From: Branchiostoma floridae
Lineage: Eukaryota; Chordata; Leptocardii; Amphioxiformes; Branchiostomatidae
Reading direction: 5' to 3'
Length of the DNA stretch: 64,000 nt
NCBI RefSeq assembly: GCF_000003815.2
Contig: NC_049981.1
Span: 25,109,875-25,173,874, forward strand
Each line of letters opens with the position of its first letter. Within the stretch, counting starts at the first letter, position 1. Made by a program: the position numbers and the translations under genes. The notes beneath the pieces were generated by a model. That model did not search any database, was not told the DNA's origin, and was given only the letters and a program-made list of their open reading frames with translations. This document shows, in pieces, positions 49,066-60,419 of this stretch.

Positions 49066-52000
49066 CTGCAGTGTGGTCATTCAAGTACAAGGTTGGACGG
49101 GTCAGCGGACATCCATACACAAGAAACGCGCATTAGTCGCTGGTCGACCGGTCACTGGTCATCAAGTCGTGGCGGAAGAGAAGGGGCTAATCTGAGCTTT
49201 CAATGTCCCAAAAAAATGAATATTCCCGACTTTATTTCGGAGTGGTACAAGAAAATTAACTACGTTATGTGCAAAAATCGTCGACGTCAGATGTTGCAGA
49301 TCATCATAGAAAAATCGTCGACGTCAGATGTTGCAGATCATCATAGAAAAAAGTTTGATCAGTATAAGAAAATCATGGGAGGATTATTTGACATACCAAT
49401 TGTGGAAATAAAGTTTATACTGGTTAGATGTCACTAGACCATTCTAATGCCATGCAAAACAACGACGTTTAACTGCATCTAGAATTTCGAAAACGAATTT
49501 CTTGCCATCTTGGTAAATTTTTTGTTTGCTTTTAGATCCAAGCCATTGTTTCCATTTCGTTACAAGCAAGGCGTTCCTTGAAAATCAGAATTGTTAGTTT
49601 GCAACATTCGACAACAATGCCAAACAGAACATGCCTTTCCTTCGTCCCTTTAAGTAACCACCAAAGCAATTATAGATCTTCGAGTTTCGTCACCACTCAG
49701 ACACGTTCTATTCCCCCAACCACACCAACTATATGGAGTTTCCACGCGGGTCAATTTGGGGGCATTTGGCGGATAGGTGTCAGGTCATTGAGGTTGTTTG
49801 GGGGGCAGGGTACAGCTAATGTTCCGTTGTTGGGGGTGTGGAGGGGGAGGTCATTCGCAAGTACTTGAGGAGGCAATCCAAGCAATAGCTCATTAAGGTC
49901 TAGCAATGCGGGGATTTTCTTGATTAGTTTATTGGGGGCAATAAATCCATTTGATGTGAACTGGTGACCCGAGCTTCACATCGTTTTTCTGCTTGCATAA
50001 TCAGTTCGGAGGCAGTTACTTTGTAGCATGTTGCACTTCTCTCGGGAAGTCTTTGTTGGGATATCGTGTTATTTTTCGTCATTTCAAACGATATTTGGCC
50101 GAACTAAAATATGCAGATTCCGGGATAACAAGTTGTTGCTGTCTTCAGTCCAACACAAAGGACATAAAGGATATCTTTACGGTCTGCTAAAATGAAATGT
50201 TTAGAATAAACGATATCAAAACCGATCATTCCTAACCGCCTTGATGGAATGTTTAGTGTTTCTTCCACGTAGACACTGTTTTTGAAAGTTTGTGAGGCGT
50301 CTCTGGAATGATTGATCGTGTTTCTGAAGTTTGTGCTAAAACCCTTGTCCGCTTTGTTTGTGTATGTACAATCCGGCGGCGCCCGTCCGTTATTTCAAGG
50401 GTCAGTGGCCGGCCCCCCAGCGCGTGCCTGGGCGAGACAACGACCCACCATAAAACCTACACCCTACTTACCTCCTATCACTGATGACACCCGGAATCAC
50501 AATGGGAAAATGGCGAGTTTCAGAGCTTCAAACTCATCTCCATAGTGACCAATGATAATTCCTGCCTCTCAGAACCGATATATTGATGTCCTCAGGGAGT
50601 TAGACCGTTTCTTATGCAGCGTTGTTTCATCTCCAAACCTAGCGATGCGCGAAGAAAGCACACAACAGTCGCGCGACAGATCCAGAGGTACACGACCTGT
50701 GTGTTTTAACGTCAGTGAGTTTGTTTACTCAGCAGTTGACGCCAGGACGTCTGCACACAACTGTTTAAGCGACGTGCGTCCAGGAAGTTTGTTTTTCGAT
50801 TGGTAAATATGCCTTGGGTAAAGATGAAATAAAAAAATCTCAACCGAAAAGGAACGGTCACTAGCGATTTGAAATTATGAGTAAATCCGAACCGCCCAAA
50901 CGCGTAAAAAAATCCTGGTTTTACCATACGTGAATACAGTATCAAATATTTCCTTTATTACCTACATGTCATGAAACCAAGGAGATCTTAGAATTGTTCT
51001 AAAATCGTCCTTGCCTTCATCATTGAGGTTAAGATGATTTTTAACCTCCCTGCCTCACCAAACCTTCCTCAGGGGTTTATGAATGGTAGACAACAGGAGA
51101 GTGAGTCCGCCGGGTGAGAGGTACTAGGTGAGGATAGCATTTCCAAATGAAACCCAATGGTGACCAGACTCCCCTGGCAAAATATTCTCCCCATCTAGCT
51201 TGATTGTACTATTTTACTATCAGCCACGGTAGTATCTATAATCCGTGCACATTTTTTCGGGCGCTACAAAAATCCCTATTCCTCGGGGACACTTCTTTGA
51301 GCCTGTGATAATTTCCGCCCTACTTACGACGACAAAAACAGGACAACAATAGAGGAAACCCGCCTTTTCATTCCCCCAGCAGGCCTTACTTATTATATTC
51401 AAATTCCACCGACAGTTTCTCTTGTAGAATTCAGCGCAAAACAGGCAATTTTCGCCCAAGGGATGGGGCCGATGAATAGTCGACGATGTCGTTGTTCCCC
51501 CTCCCCCCCGTGTTTTCAATGTTTGAAAAAAGTAGTGATTTTCCCAGAAATAGCCTTAGAAAACGAAACGTACTTAGAATATAAGGCAATATTTTGCCTA
51601 TCGCTTTTACTTTTACGAAGAGTTACAATAAAATATATACATACCTATAATTCAGAATATGCATGCTAACCGAGTTCAATAACAAACCCTTCCCTCTGTC
51701 AAACTATCACGAAAATCATTAGAACAGATCGCTATTCAAACAATGAATCAGAAAAGATTTGGTTATGACATTGCTCTTGTAGCGCGCGAGCACAGCCCCG
51801 TGTCCGTATTTACTTTTTACAGCCGACGAATCTACAAGTACACTTGAGCTATATTAGTCAGCAAATGCTAAGATTACAAGCTATTAGCAGTGTAATTAAA
51901 TGTAGCAAACAGTAAAGGCTCAAACTAAGCCGTGCAAATACATTTTCATTTATGCAAGTTCTTCTATGACGACTTCAACTTTTATACAAAATGTAAATAT

Positions 52001-52585
52001 TGGAAGCTATACGAAAAACATACCCTAAAACACAGTTATTCTCTCCACTTTACATGTTTTAGCAGCGTTGCTCTTGAAAACTTTTTTCCAGCAAAGTTCT
52101 AGACATATTAGGTAGGACTTAACGGTCGCCCTACCAGCCCCTTGGAATTGCATGTTTTGAATGGGTGAATTCTCAAGAAGTGTTCAATTGTCTGGAACAG
52201 TGTTTAATGGATATGCAGTGGGCCAAGGCCCCGGCCTCTTGCAACAGTGCGAACAATAAGAGTCTGGTCACGCGTGTTAACGGCCCGTGGCACCAGTCAT
52301 GTCCCGGAGAGCTCTTGTGCGCTCTTTTATCGGGATGGAAAACCCACTGCATGCCTGGGTGCTGGTTGTTCTGCGAGTGATTTTATAGAGAAAAGAGCGC
52401 CGCTATGCGATTAAGCATTGTAACTGCACTGTCAAATTGTTTGCCTAGCGCTATATCATACAGCCCAGGCAGGAATTGCATTCAAGTTCACAGCGATGAC
52501 AAGTAGTAGTCCTGAGATTGTCGTCCCCACGCCAGCATCACGAGTGTTTAACCATCTTGCGTCCTTTAATTTTGGCGACTGTTCC
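49066..52585. other. No recognisable gene
   Basis: AT-rich with scattered short frames. A G-rich run at about 49795-49852 contains several GGG-GGGGGG tracts. A frame at 52165-52380 (+) has no domain. Confidence 0.45.
49274..49350 (+). repeat. 37-bp tandem duplication
   Basis: Two copies of ATCGTCGACGTCAGATGTTG...ATCATCATAGAAAA stand head to tail. Confidence 0.9.
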
Positions 52586-52589
52586 GTCT

Positions 52590-52802
52590 AATTTCGCACC
52601 AAAAATAGCTCAGCCTGATGGACGGCCCTAACCGAAGCGAGGTACCCGGTTATTTTAACCAGGTATTTTAACCTGAGTGAAACGAGGAACTTCGTGTACA
52701 GTGCCTTTCCCAGGGGCACAACACCGAAACAAATCAGTGGTTTCGAACCCGTAATTACCTCTGGGGTCTGGGTCAAACACCTTACCGATTGCGCCACACG
52801 AT
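52590..52802 (-). mobile_element. tRNA-derived SINE, minus strand
   Basis: Read on the minus strand it has an A box (TGGCGCAATCGGTAAGG) and a B box (GGGTTCGAAACC), then the body CCCTGGGAAAGGCACTGTAC, TTTCACTCAGGTTAAAATAC and CTCGCTTCGGTTAGGGCCGT. The body is the same as in the SINE at 22545-22890. The tRNA head is better preserved in this copy. Confidence 0.8.
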
Positions 52803-53650
52803 GCCACAGATTTACGGCGGCATATTGGGACAGTCGACGTAGATGTGCATGTGGTAGATCAAACTTAAGGCTATCTGTCCTATGATGGACAAGGCTGTCG
52901 CAAATCCCTGTGGATATTCGCCTCTGTCAAAGCCTCGTGAAAAATCAGTACGACAAAAAATCGTGGTCACATTCATCGTTCTGTACATGTAGGCTCACGA
53001 CAGCAGAATTGTGGATGTGTCATGAAACCCAGTAACGAAAGCCGTTGATTTTTGCGGACTGCCATACTATCACTGAAAGACCTCAGTGCATGTGACAAAA
53101 AAAAAATGTAGGATGAATGTTGCCTGACAGCGACATATCGGAGTGCAAGTTAAACTGAGACATTCTTGGACAGTTGTTTATCTGTGGAACAAAATGAACT
53201 TGTCTTGTATAGGAAAATAATTGCTACAGACCATTGTGCACGATCGTTTCTGCCATCGCCTCGCGAATGAAATAAAAACAAGTGCTTTTAAAAAAGCTGG
53301 CATTTTGCCAATGTTTGCGTGTGTGAACGTTTTTTTCTAGTTATTAGAATGTCATAAATAGAACAGAGTAACTAAACCTGATATTGGCGCATGGAGAGAT
53401 TCACATATGTGCCTGAATCTAGATCTAGACGCCACCTGTTAAAATTTGCGTGAACTGCAGCAAATTTCACTACACTGCCTGTTTTTGAGTGAGCTCTGTT
53501 GCGGGGCATTTTTAAGTTGTTTTTTTTTAATTTTTATTTCTATTCGGCAAAAAAACGAAGCGGCGAATCCGTTAACCAAAGAAATAAATTGGTGTGGCCA
53601 AATGGATGTAAAAATTAGTATTTTAATGGTGTAAAAAAGAAAAAAAAAAT
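52803..53650. other. No recognisable gene
   Basis: AT-rich sequence with no coding or RNA signal that I can support. Confidence 0.5.
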
Positions 53651-53724
53651 CTACCTCCCCGGATTCGAACCGGGTGCATTGGTTTAGAATGCGTAACCTT
53701 TAACCACTGCGCCAGTGCGAACTT
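53651..53724 (-). pseudogene. Degenerate tRNA-like sequence
   Basis: The minus strand has an A-box-like TGGCGCAGTGGTTAAAGG, a 5-bp anticodon stem (GCATT/AATGC) around CTAAACC, and a perfect T arm CCCGG-TTCGAAT-CCGGG. The variable loop is only one base, position 37 would be C, and the acceptor halves do not pair. It is therefore a tRNA relic or a SINE head, not a working tRNA. Confidence 0.55.
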
Positions 53725-53764
53725 GTTGAAGAAATGTTTTAACAGGTATAGAAATGTTTGGCAT

Positions 53765-54810
53765 GAATTGAACAGGTCCGTTCATCTCAACATCACTCCA
53801 TCACAACGGCGACTACTATGGATAGAAATGCAAACAGGAAAAAATAAAATTCGTTCGGTGATTTTTATCATTAAAGATCGACAAATCCTTTCAAGTTGAC
53901 TTTTATCCCCCGAAAAATTAATTTTTCCTCATGTTCCAGGCATCATTTTAAAGCTTGAAATGTGCTCTTTCAACATTCATTCTGCTGCGGTCTAAGACGG
54001 CGAAGCGCAAGCGCAGTAAAGTGGGGGTTCCCAGAAGTGTGGAAGCAGGATCCGAAGACCCGACCTCCCCGCTTACACCGGCGAATTTCTGGCATTTAAA
54101 AAATTTACAAGCAAAATAAACACATCACAAGAAAAAGAAACTTATATCCTTTATTTTGATGGGTAACTTTACCTCTAGAACCGGATAGTTTTTGTACCGC
54201 GGGTGTGGGAAGATGGTAGGAAATTTACGGATCGCCGTACTGCAGAGGGTTTTCGCGGATCAAATTATGAATATTCGCAAGGGCCTCTGGGACGCTATAT
54301 GTAAGTGTTATGTATATATATTCGATTTATTTGGAAAACATTTCATCTTTATGAATTGCTAATGCATGGTTAAATGTTAAAGCAATTATTTGATGATATG
54401 CTGCACCAATCTAAGGAATATCATACTTCATTTATTAAATTCAATGAAATATCAGGGGCAATTACGGACCACAAACAATGACTCATGACACAGCTTTTAA
54501 GAAGTATACAAATTCTTAGCAGATACTGTAAATCACTTTATCTTCACGGTACCAAATTTTCACGGTCTGAGAAAATTGAACTTGTTCTCGGAACTATATG
54601 TTCAGTGTCGAGGCAAGTGCACATGAAAAATGTCTGTGACTTATTTTTTATCGGTAATGATAAGTTCACGTTACAGTCGTCACCGTGAAAACAGTGAACA
54701 TAACATTACAGTGAAAAAAATCAGGAATTACAGTATTGAACAGGTCCGTTCATCACAACGGCCACTATTCTGGCCTCAGAGCATTTTGCCGCTAAGGCGG
54801 CAAAATGCAA
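53765..54810. repeat. Repeated GAACAGGTCCGTTCATC segments and a perfect hairpin
   Basis: GAACAGGTCCGTTCATCTCA (about 53769) with CACAACGGCGACTA recurs near 54738 as GAACAGGTCCGTTCATCACA with ACGGCCACTA. After the second copy lies GCATTTTGCCGC-TAAG-GCGGCAAAATGC (54781-54808), a perfect 12-bp stem. The two copies may be ends or relics of one repeat family. Confidence 0.5.
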
Positions 54811-55456
54811 AAAAGAATCGTACGACAAGGAATGAACATTAACATATGAGTGCAAAGGGGGGCATTCGTCGATCAGTGGATCTGTCGTACAGATTTCCAG
54901 TTGTCTTGTGTGCGAACAGGTTGCTACAGGTCCTCGTTGGCAACCAATGCTGCCATAGGTCTATAATCCAACAACAACAACAAAAAAGAACGACAGGCCT
55001 TCCTACAAGGGTACGGATCATAAAACTGGACAAAAAAGGGAATAATTGGGCCTGGCAACTATTCTCCCTATAGCTAGCGTATTTAGTCTGGTAGAAACTA
55101 CGACGAACGTACGCGTGCTTGAACTATAAACAGTGACATATGAGTATTGAAAGGTGTGGGAAAACGTGCCTAAGCAGTGTCCCAGTCCCAGTACAGAACA
55201 GCCGCTATCAGATAACAGACTGCTTATGTAAACATTAATCAGCAGACGGTTATTATCTATTGTACGTGGTTGACGTTGGATTTGAGCACCGCTATAATCA
55301 ATGCCGCCCTTGATTTGATAATTGCATATAGGTCACTAACGGCGTTTGTCGTATCAATTATGTTTACGCAGACCTTCGTCGTCATCGTCTTCAATTGATC
55401 ATGACTGCCGAGTCCGCTGAATGCGGCGGACCATCAACATTGTCCTGATATAACCC
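54811..55456. other. No recognisable gene
   Basis: A TTTAGTCTGGTAGAAACTAC word near 55082 resembles one end of the GYCTCTACCAG MITEs, but no partner is visible. Otherwise nothing is seen. Confidence 0.4.
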
Positions 55457-56200
55457 ATGTTCGCCTCTATTTTGTTCGACTTATTAACGGCTGGATGGAT
55501 TGGTTTCATGTATGGCGTGTTGGTAGGTTTTGGCAGAAGCTGGAAATGGTTAGATTTGGGGGCCCCTACTGCGGCTACTTTCCAAGGTATTGCAGCGGAA
55601 CTTCCTGTTTCGATATGTCGTGATCTGGACATTTCATGGTCACCATGTTTTATGGTCTCATTGATGAGTTTCTTTTTCCCATAGACTTCTATGTATTAAT
55701 TCGTGGTTTAAATGGGCGCGTTCATAATGAAGCTACGTGAAATTTCAGCAGATTTTTCATTCTATGTCGAGCACAGTCACCCTATATCGTGGGAAAAAAT
55801 TGCCAATGTAAACTATACGTAGGAACTTTTTTTATAGCAATTACAAACTACGATTAGTCAATCCCCACAAAAGGCACTTTTTCGCTGCTATTGTACAACC
55901 GCACCACTCAGAACCCACGACTGTGTACCTCCGACCTAGCGCGCGGCTGCAAAACTTTACCTGCTAATTTCTTCAGTTACAAATAAGCTTTCACCAATCT
56001 AACTTTTGAGATCATTTCCACTGGCTACAAGGGAATTTCTCACCGCTAAAAACATGCGTCCGTGCAGCCGTTCATTTTTGGCTCGGATCTCTTTTAGGGT
56101 ACCCACTCGCGGAGTAATACCTCAATGAGACCTTATATTTGGTGGTAGATAGCTCTTGTGCTCGGAAAGAAGTAACGTAAGTTCTGGACACCTAGCTAGT
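55457..56200 (+). pseudogene. MFS-transporter-like fragment interrupted by a MITE
   Basis: The frame from 55457 reads a hydrophobic segment with GWIGFMYGVLVGF, then WLDLGAPTAATFQGIAAELP. This resembles the MFSD6-like branch of the major facilitator superfamily, where a Gly-rich helix and a GIxAELP motif follow each other. Soon after, the 480-bp MITE interrupts the frame (55654-56132). Sequence after it (GTGCTCGGAAAGAAGTAACG) again resembles the related fragment at 58390-58670. No start, no further exons and no intact membrane domain are visible, so it is a broken fragment. The family call is by eye. Confidence 0.45.
55654..56132. mobile_element. 480-bp MITE, copy 2
   Basis: GGTCTCATTGATGAGTTTC at the left and CTCAATGAGACC at the right, with TTAT immediately outside both ends. 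It is nearly identical to 20776-21255 across its length, in the same orientation. Confidence 0.88.
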
Positions 56201-57366
56201 TTCTAAATCTGACCATGTGAAACACGACCGTTGGTTTTGCTATCTTCATAAAGTCGCACAAAATGTAAATGCAAGATCTAGACTCTTGAGCATGCGCCGA
56301 TAAAGCAGTACATAGCGTCCTTAGACTTCATCTATATATAATATATCATATGCAATGTTAAAATCACCTTAGATCTATAACATAATTTCCAAGTCGATGT
56401 TAAGATCCAGCTTATTCTCAAAGTCTCAATCCTTTACTCGTGCATTTACAGTATTTTGTATGTGTCTTCAGAAGAATGCCTTATTCACTGAAATGCCAAA
56501 TGGGAAGAAGAGAGGGAACGCACCACAACGGAAAGGTATAGAAAAGCCTCCCAACCGCGCATGAAAACGAAGAAATTTGGTCTTTGCGAACAATTTCGAA
56601 AGATAAACCGCTTCTTGTGTGTGATATGCATAAATCTTAGCAAATGGACGAACCCTGGCACATCCTTGTGTACATATGGAGACATCTCCTGTCTAGTCCT
56701 TCAACATCAATCATCATCATGTCGACTTAACAGCGACCTCTGACCCTCGTCACTGTCGGTTTACTCGGGTGATCTTTGTGTTGTACGTTTCATTTTAGAG
56801 CTGCATTTATGCCAAGTAGATATTTCTTGGGTTGGCTTGGGGATTGCTGGATCCAAGCAATGCATACATCATACTAGTAATTTCTCCGCTCTTTCCGACG
56901 AAAAGAAAAATGCACTCTGTTACTCACAGAAACTATGTATTGCGTAAAATAAGAGGTCTTCGTCTTCCATTTCTTCGAACTAAAGAGGTCCAACACACGC
57001 GCAAATTAGATGTAGACAATAACTCTGTGAAATGACGTTATTTTCTCTACAACATCCTTGGTATTTGAAACTAGAATCAGCCACACATCACACATTTGGC
57101 TCCTGGCAAGATTTTTTAAATGCATCATTAGAACTTTCCTCTCAGTCTCAGTGCATAATTATGTGAAAACCATATAGGGGTAACTGGATGATCTTGGTAG
57201 CAGTATAGTAACTTCTAGCGATTGTAGGAATAGACCGCCTTGAGGCAGAATTGTACTTGCTCATTTCAGATGAATTGAATCAGTGACATTATTTGACTTT
57301 TCAAGTGGTTTTATATTTGGATGTCTCGAGGTGGTGTGTTGTGTACATGTACATGTAGCAGTCAGC

Positions 57367-57411
<45 letters not shown>

Positions 57412-58190
57412 GGAACAGATTACTAGTATACTTCGTATCTGTGACATGTTACAGATCACATATTCACAATGATCTTAACCAGGGGCCTTGGCTAACGTTC
57501 AGTGAAATTAGTGAAAGTAAATCCATGTACTAGTATATCGTATCATGATAGCTTACGGGAGAAACTTTACGTTTGTGACGAGAAGGACAGCCTTAACATA
57601 GTCGCATACTACTTCATGTGCTGATATCTCAAAGTTCTCTGTTGTATTCCTGCATAAATTATGTATGTCAGGTTAGAGGCCACGGTCTGCTCAGAGAATC
57701 ACTGATTTTACCGACAGAGCTAGAGATCGTGATCGGAGTGTCGACGGAGACCCAGAATGGTGGGAATGTGTTAAAGTGGTCTCACATTTATAAATCCTAA
57801 CTTTCAAGTCGATCCTTTCATCTGGATCAAAGCTGTAAAATTTAGACTGTCATCTAAGGAGATATCTTTCAATATGACTCCGATTTGGATGTCATTCTAC
57901 CAGCTTGAAATCTCTGCCCTGACAAATGTAGATTAATGAGCTGCAATTTTATGTTCCTTTACTTTTCAGTCCATCATTCCTTTAATAGTTTTTGTTATGT
58001 TAGACAATGTCAATAGGTCTTCGTTCCCACCGCAAACCGTGAATAAACAACGTTCGCTGAAATCCCTACCTACAATTCCGCGAACAAAAGTAACTAGTGT
58101 TCCTTTCAGCGTTCTGCGAACTTCCCAAACAATGTTGGCGCGCTTCCGCACGGGTGTACAGATGACTGGATAATTACAGAGACTAAACGT
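56201..58190. other. No recognisable gene
   Basis: AT-rich non-coding sequence with a CT microsatellite at 57367-57408. Confidence 0.5.
57367..57408. repeat. (CT)n microsatellite
   Basis: Twenty-one uninterrupted CT units. Confidence 0.97.
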
Positions 58191-58389
58191 GCACAATGGT
58201 AGAGTTGACATACGATATACCGTGGGAACGTAATGGACTAGTGTCCCAAAATATAATCGTCCCGGAGTCAAGATTGAAATACAAGATTAATTGGGTGTTG
58301 AAAAGTCCTGCTGCGGGCTCTGATGCGTCACCATGCGGGTCGCCACGTGACCTGCAGGCTGGGATCAAACAACACAGCTACAGGTGGGA

Positions 58390-58676
58390 GATTTCTCCAT
58401 TCTGTACTGGTTACTTCCATGAAAAATGGAGACATTGTCTTTGGTGTGTACATATCTGTATGTGCTTTCGTTAGTATAACGTTTGGGTGGACTTTGATGA
58501 TATTCAGTATGTAGGCAGCTTGGTATCGGGGAGACAGAAATAAAAGTTATAGTTTGGGCCTCCTGGTGGCTGTCCTTGGTATTGTAGCAGAACTTCCGGT
58601 TTTTGTATCTTTTGTCCTCGACATGCTATGGTTGTATTCGGAGAAGAACGTTCATGTCCAGACCACATAAACACTG
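58390..58676 (+). pseudogene. Second MFS-transporter-like fragment, in-frame stop
   Basis: One frame reads FGVYISVCAFVSITFGWTLM, then a TAG stop (58512-58514), then AAWYRGDRNKSYSLGLLVAV and GIVAELPVFVSF before another stop at 58670. The order of a Gly-containing helix, a basic loop and a GIVAELP helix parallels the fragment at 55457. DNA similarity is also visible (GGTATTGTAGCAGAACTTCC against GGTATTGCAGCGGAACTTCC). The internal stop and missing remainder make it a pseudogene fragment. Confidence 0.45.
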
Positions 58677-58679
58677 GAA

Positions 58680-59110
58680 TGGGGTAATGTACGCTTCTGG
58701 GGATCAGTAGACACCGTTACGAAAGAGTGCTATAATAATAAAACTACAGGTGGAAGATTTCTCATTTATTTACTAGTACTAGTTTCGGGGGGAACTTTTT
58801 TGTCTGGAGAAATTTGTATGAAAATATTGCTTTCGTCTGCTTTCAGTAAGCTGGGAAATACTGAAATCTAACAGAAAGAAACGAAAATATGATAATCATA
58901 TCTCCGCTGTTACTTTATCAATCATATTGTACAAGGTACTAGTATGATTGGGAAGCTAATCCATTACCCTCTACAAATGCCGCATTTGCTACGATCGTAC
59001 ATCCATAGTCAAACAACAGGGCTGTTTGTGGGTGGGTCGTAATAAAAAAAGTTTCTCTATATCCATTTTTTATACTTAATTACCTTTTATACCATTACTT
59101 TTTATGTATC
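58680..59110. other. No recognisable gene
   Basis: A short stretch (CTACAGGTGGAAGATTTCTC near 58744) repeats wording from 58378-58400 (CTACAGGTGGGAGATTTCTC), a small local duplication. Nothing else is seen. Confidence 0.45.
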
Positions 59111-59115
59111 TGATA

Positions 59116-59457
59116 TCATTTATTGTTTTTATTTCCCTTGAAATGATACCTCATTTGTGATGACCATTCTCTTGCGAGGAACACCGGGACTGATTGTGTA
59201 GGCGGGCCACAACAAAAGGGCCTGTGCGGCACCCGAACAGAAACAAATTTTTTAGCTGAGTTAACGATTATAGCAAATATTAATGAGATATGTACAAACA
59301 GGTTGTCGTTGGTTAACTCTTTACATCGTGTATCTACTACATTCAGAGCACTGATAAAAGAGTTGCGCATATCATTGTATAAAGGACACTCTAATATAAA
59401 ATGGACTTCATTCTCTATACGGTTGGAGTGCAATTGATACGTTTTCCTATCACGCAA
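59116..59457 (-). mobile_element. C-terminal fragment of a non-LTR retrotransposon ORF2
   Basis: A 113-codon frame contains NRIENEVHFILECPLYNDMR. This matches the Cys-His tail that follows the reverse-transcriptase domain in many LINE ORF2 proteins (the CP/ECPLY segment). The catalytic part is absent, so this is a 5'-truncated relic. The frame start is not a real start. Confidence 0.65.
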
Positions 59458-59539
59458 TGCAATACGTTCTCATCCTCACCCAGAAATAAGGTGCACAGCT
59501 CAAATCTCGGGGCATAATCACACGGTATGAAGTCTTTTA

Positions 59540-60415
59540 TCAATAATATCCACCAAATTTCAAATCACTATTGTCACCGCTTTCCAGTCGACGTCAGTTT
59601 TGAAAAAAACGTAAGGACTAGTATTTAAAGTGGTTAGAAAAGCAAGTGTGACCTGTGATCAGAGCTGTGTGGGTCTTTTACCTTATGCCGTGAAATCTTC
59701 GAAGATATTCTCCAAATGTTTGATAAGGATTCCCTTCGTATGTCAACTAGAAAGGAGTGTGTCTCTGACTTTCAGCAAGCTGACCCGCACACCTCGGGTC
59801 GCAGTTCATGAGGTTTTCCCTTCTCTCCCACCGAATGTAGCGGAGTACCGCCATGGGAATTGAAAGTGTTCAATACTACCACATAGAAGGCACAATATAA
59901 AACAACAACATCAACAGACAGGTGTGTCTGTATACCCAAATAAGGCTTCCAGCCAAATAGCTGATAAGAATCAACTCCTCTAACAAAGAAAACAATGTTA
60001 ACTATAGTGATAGATTGTAACTTGTTAAGATATAAACATAGAAACATTTATATAGATCATATTACATATGAAATTCAAAAGTTAACGTAACTCGACAGTG
60101 AAGATTATATTGTACTTGTGTCTTTTGCAGTAGTCACCTACTCGCCACAAAAACATCATTTTGTATGCATTGATTTGATATTTTGCCGTTTCTACTACGC
60201 TTTCGCTTTGAAGTAAACAAAGAAATATGTCATTAAAAGAAAAATGTTTTCCCACGTAAAAAAAACAACGACAAAAATGCGCACGTGTTACACTATTGGT
60301 GGGATAGGTGAAATGAGGTGAGATTATGGGTCATGTGAGGTCATGGGCCTTATCGCAATCGGCGTGGACTCGAGGACGGGTAACTGTGTTCCACTTAGGA
60401 CCGGTTGGTGTGTGT
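59540..60415. other. No recognisable gene
   Basis: Short frames only; AT-rich from 59870 to 60290. Confidence 0.5.
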
Positions 60416-60419
60416 ATCT

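Noticed and set aside
53651-53724. Functional tRNA with AAA anticodon
   Set aside because: The variable loop is one base, position 37 is a pyrimidine, and the acceptor stem does not pair.
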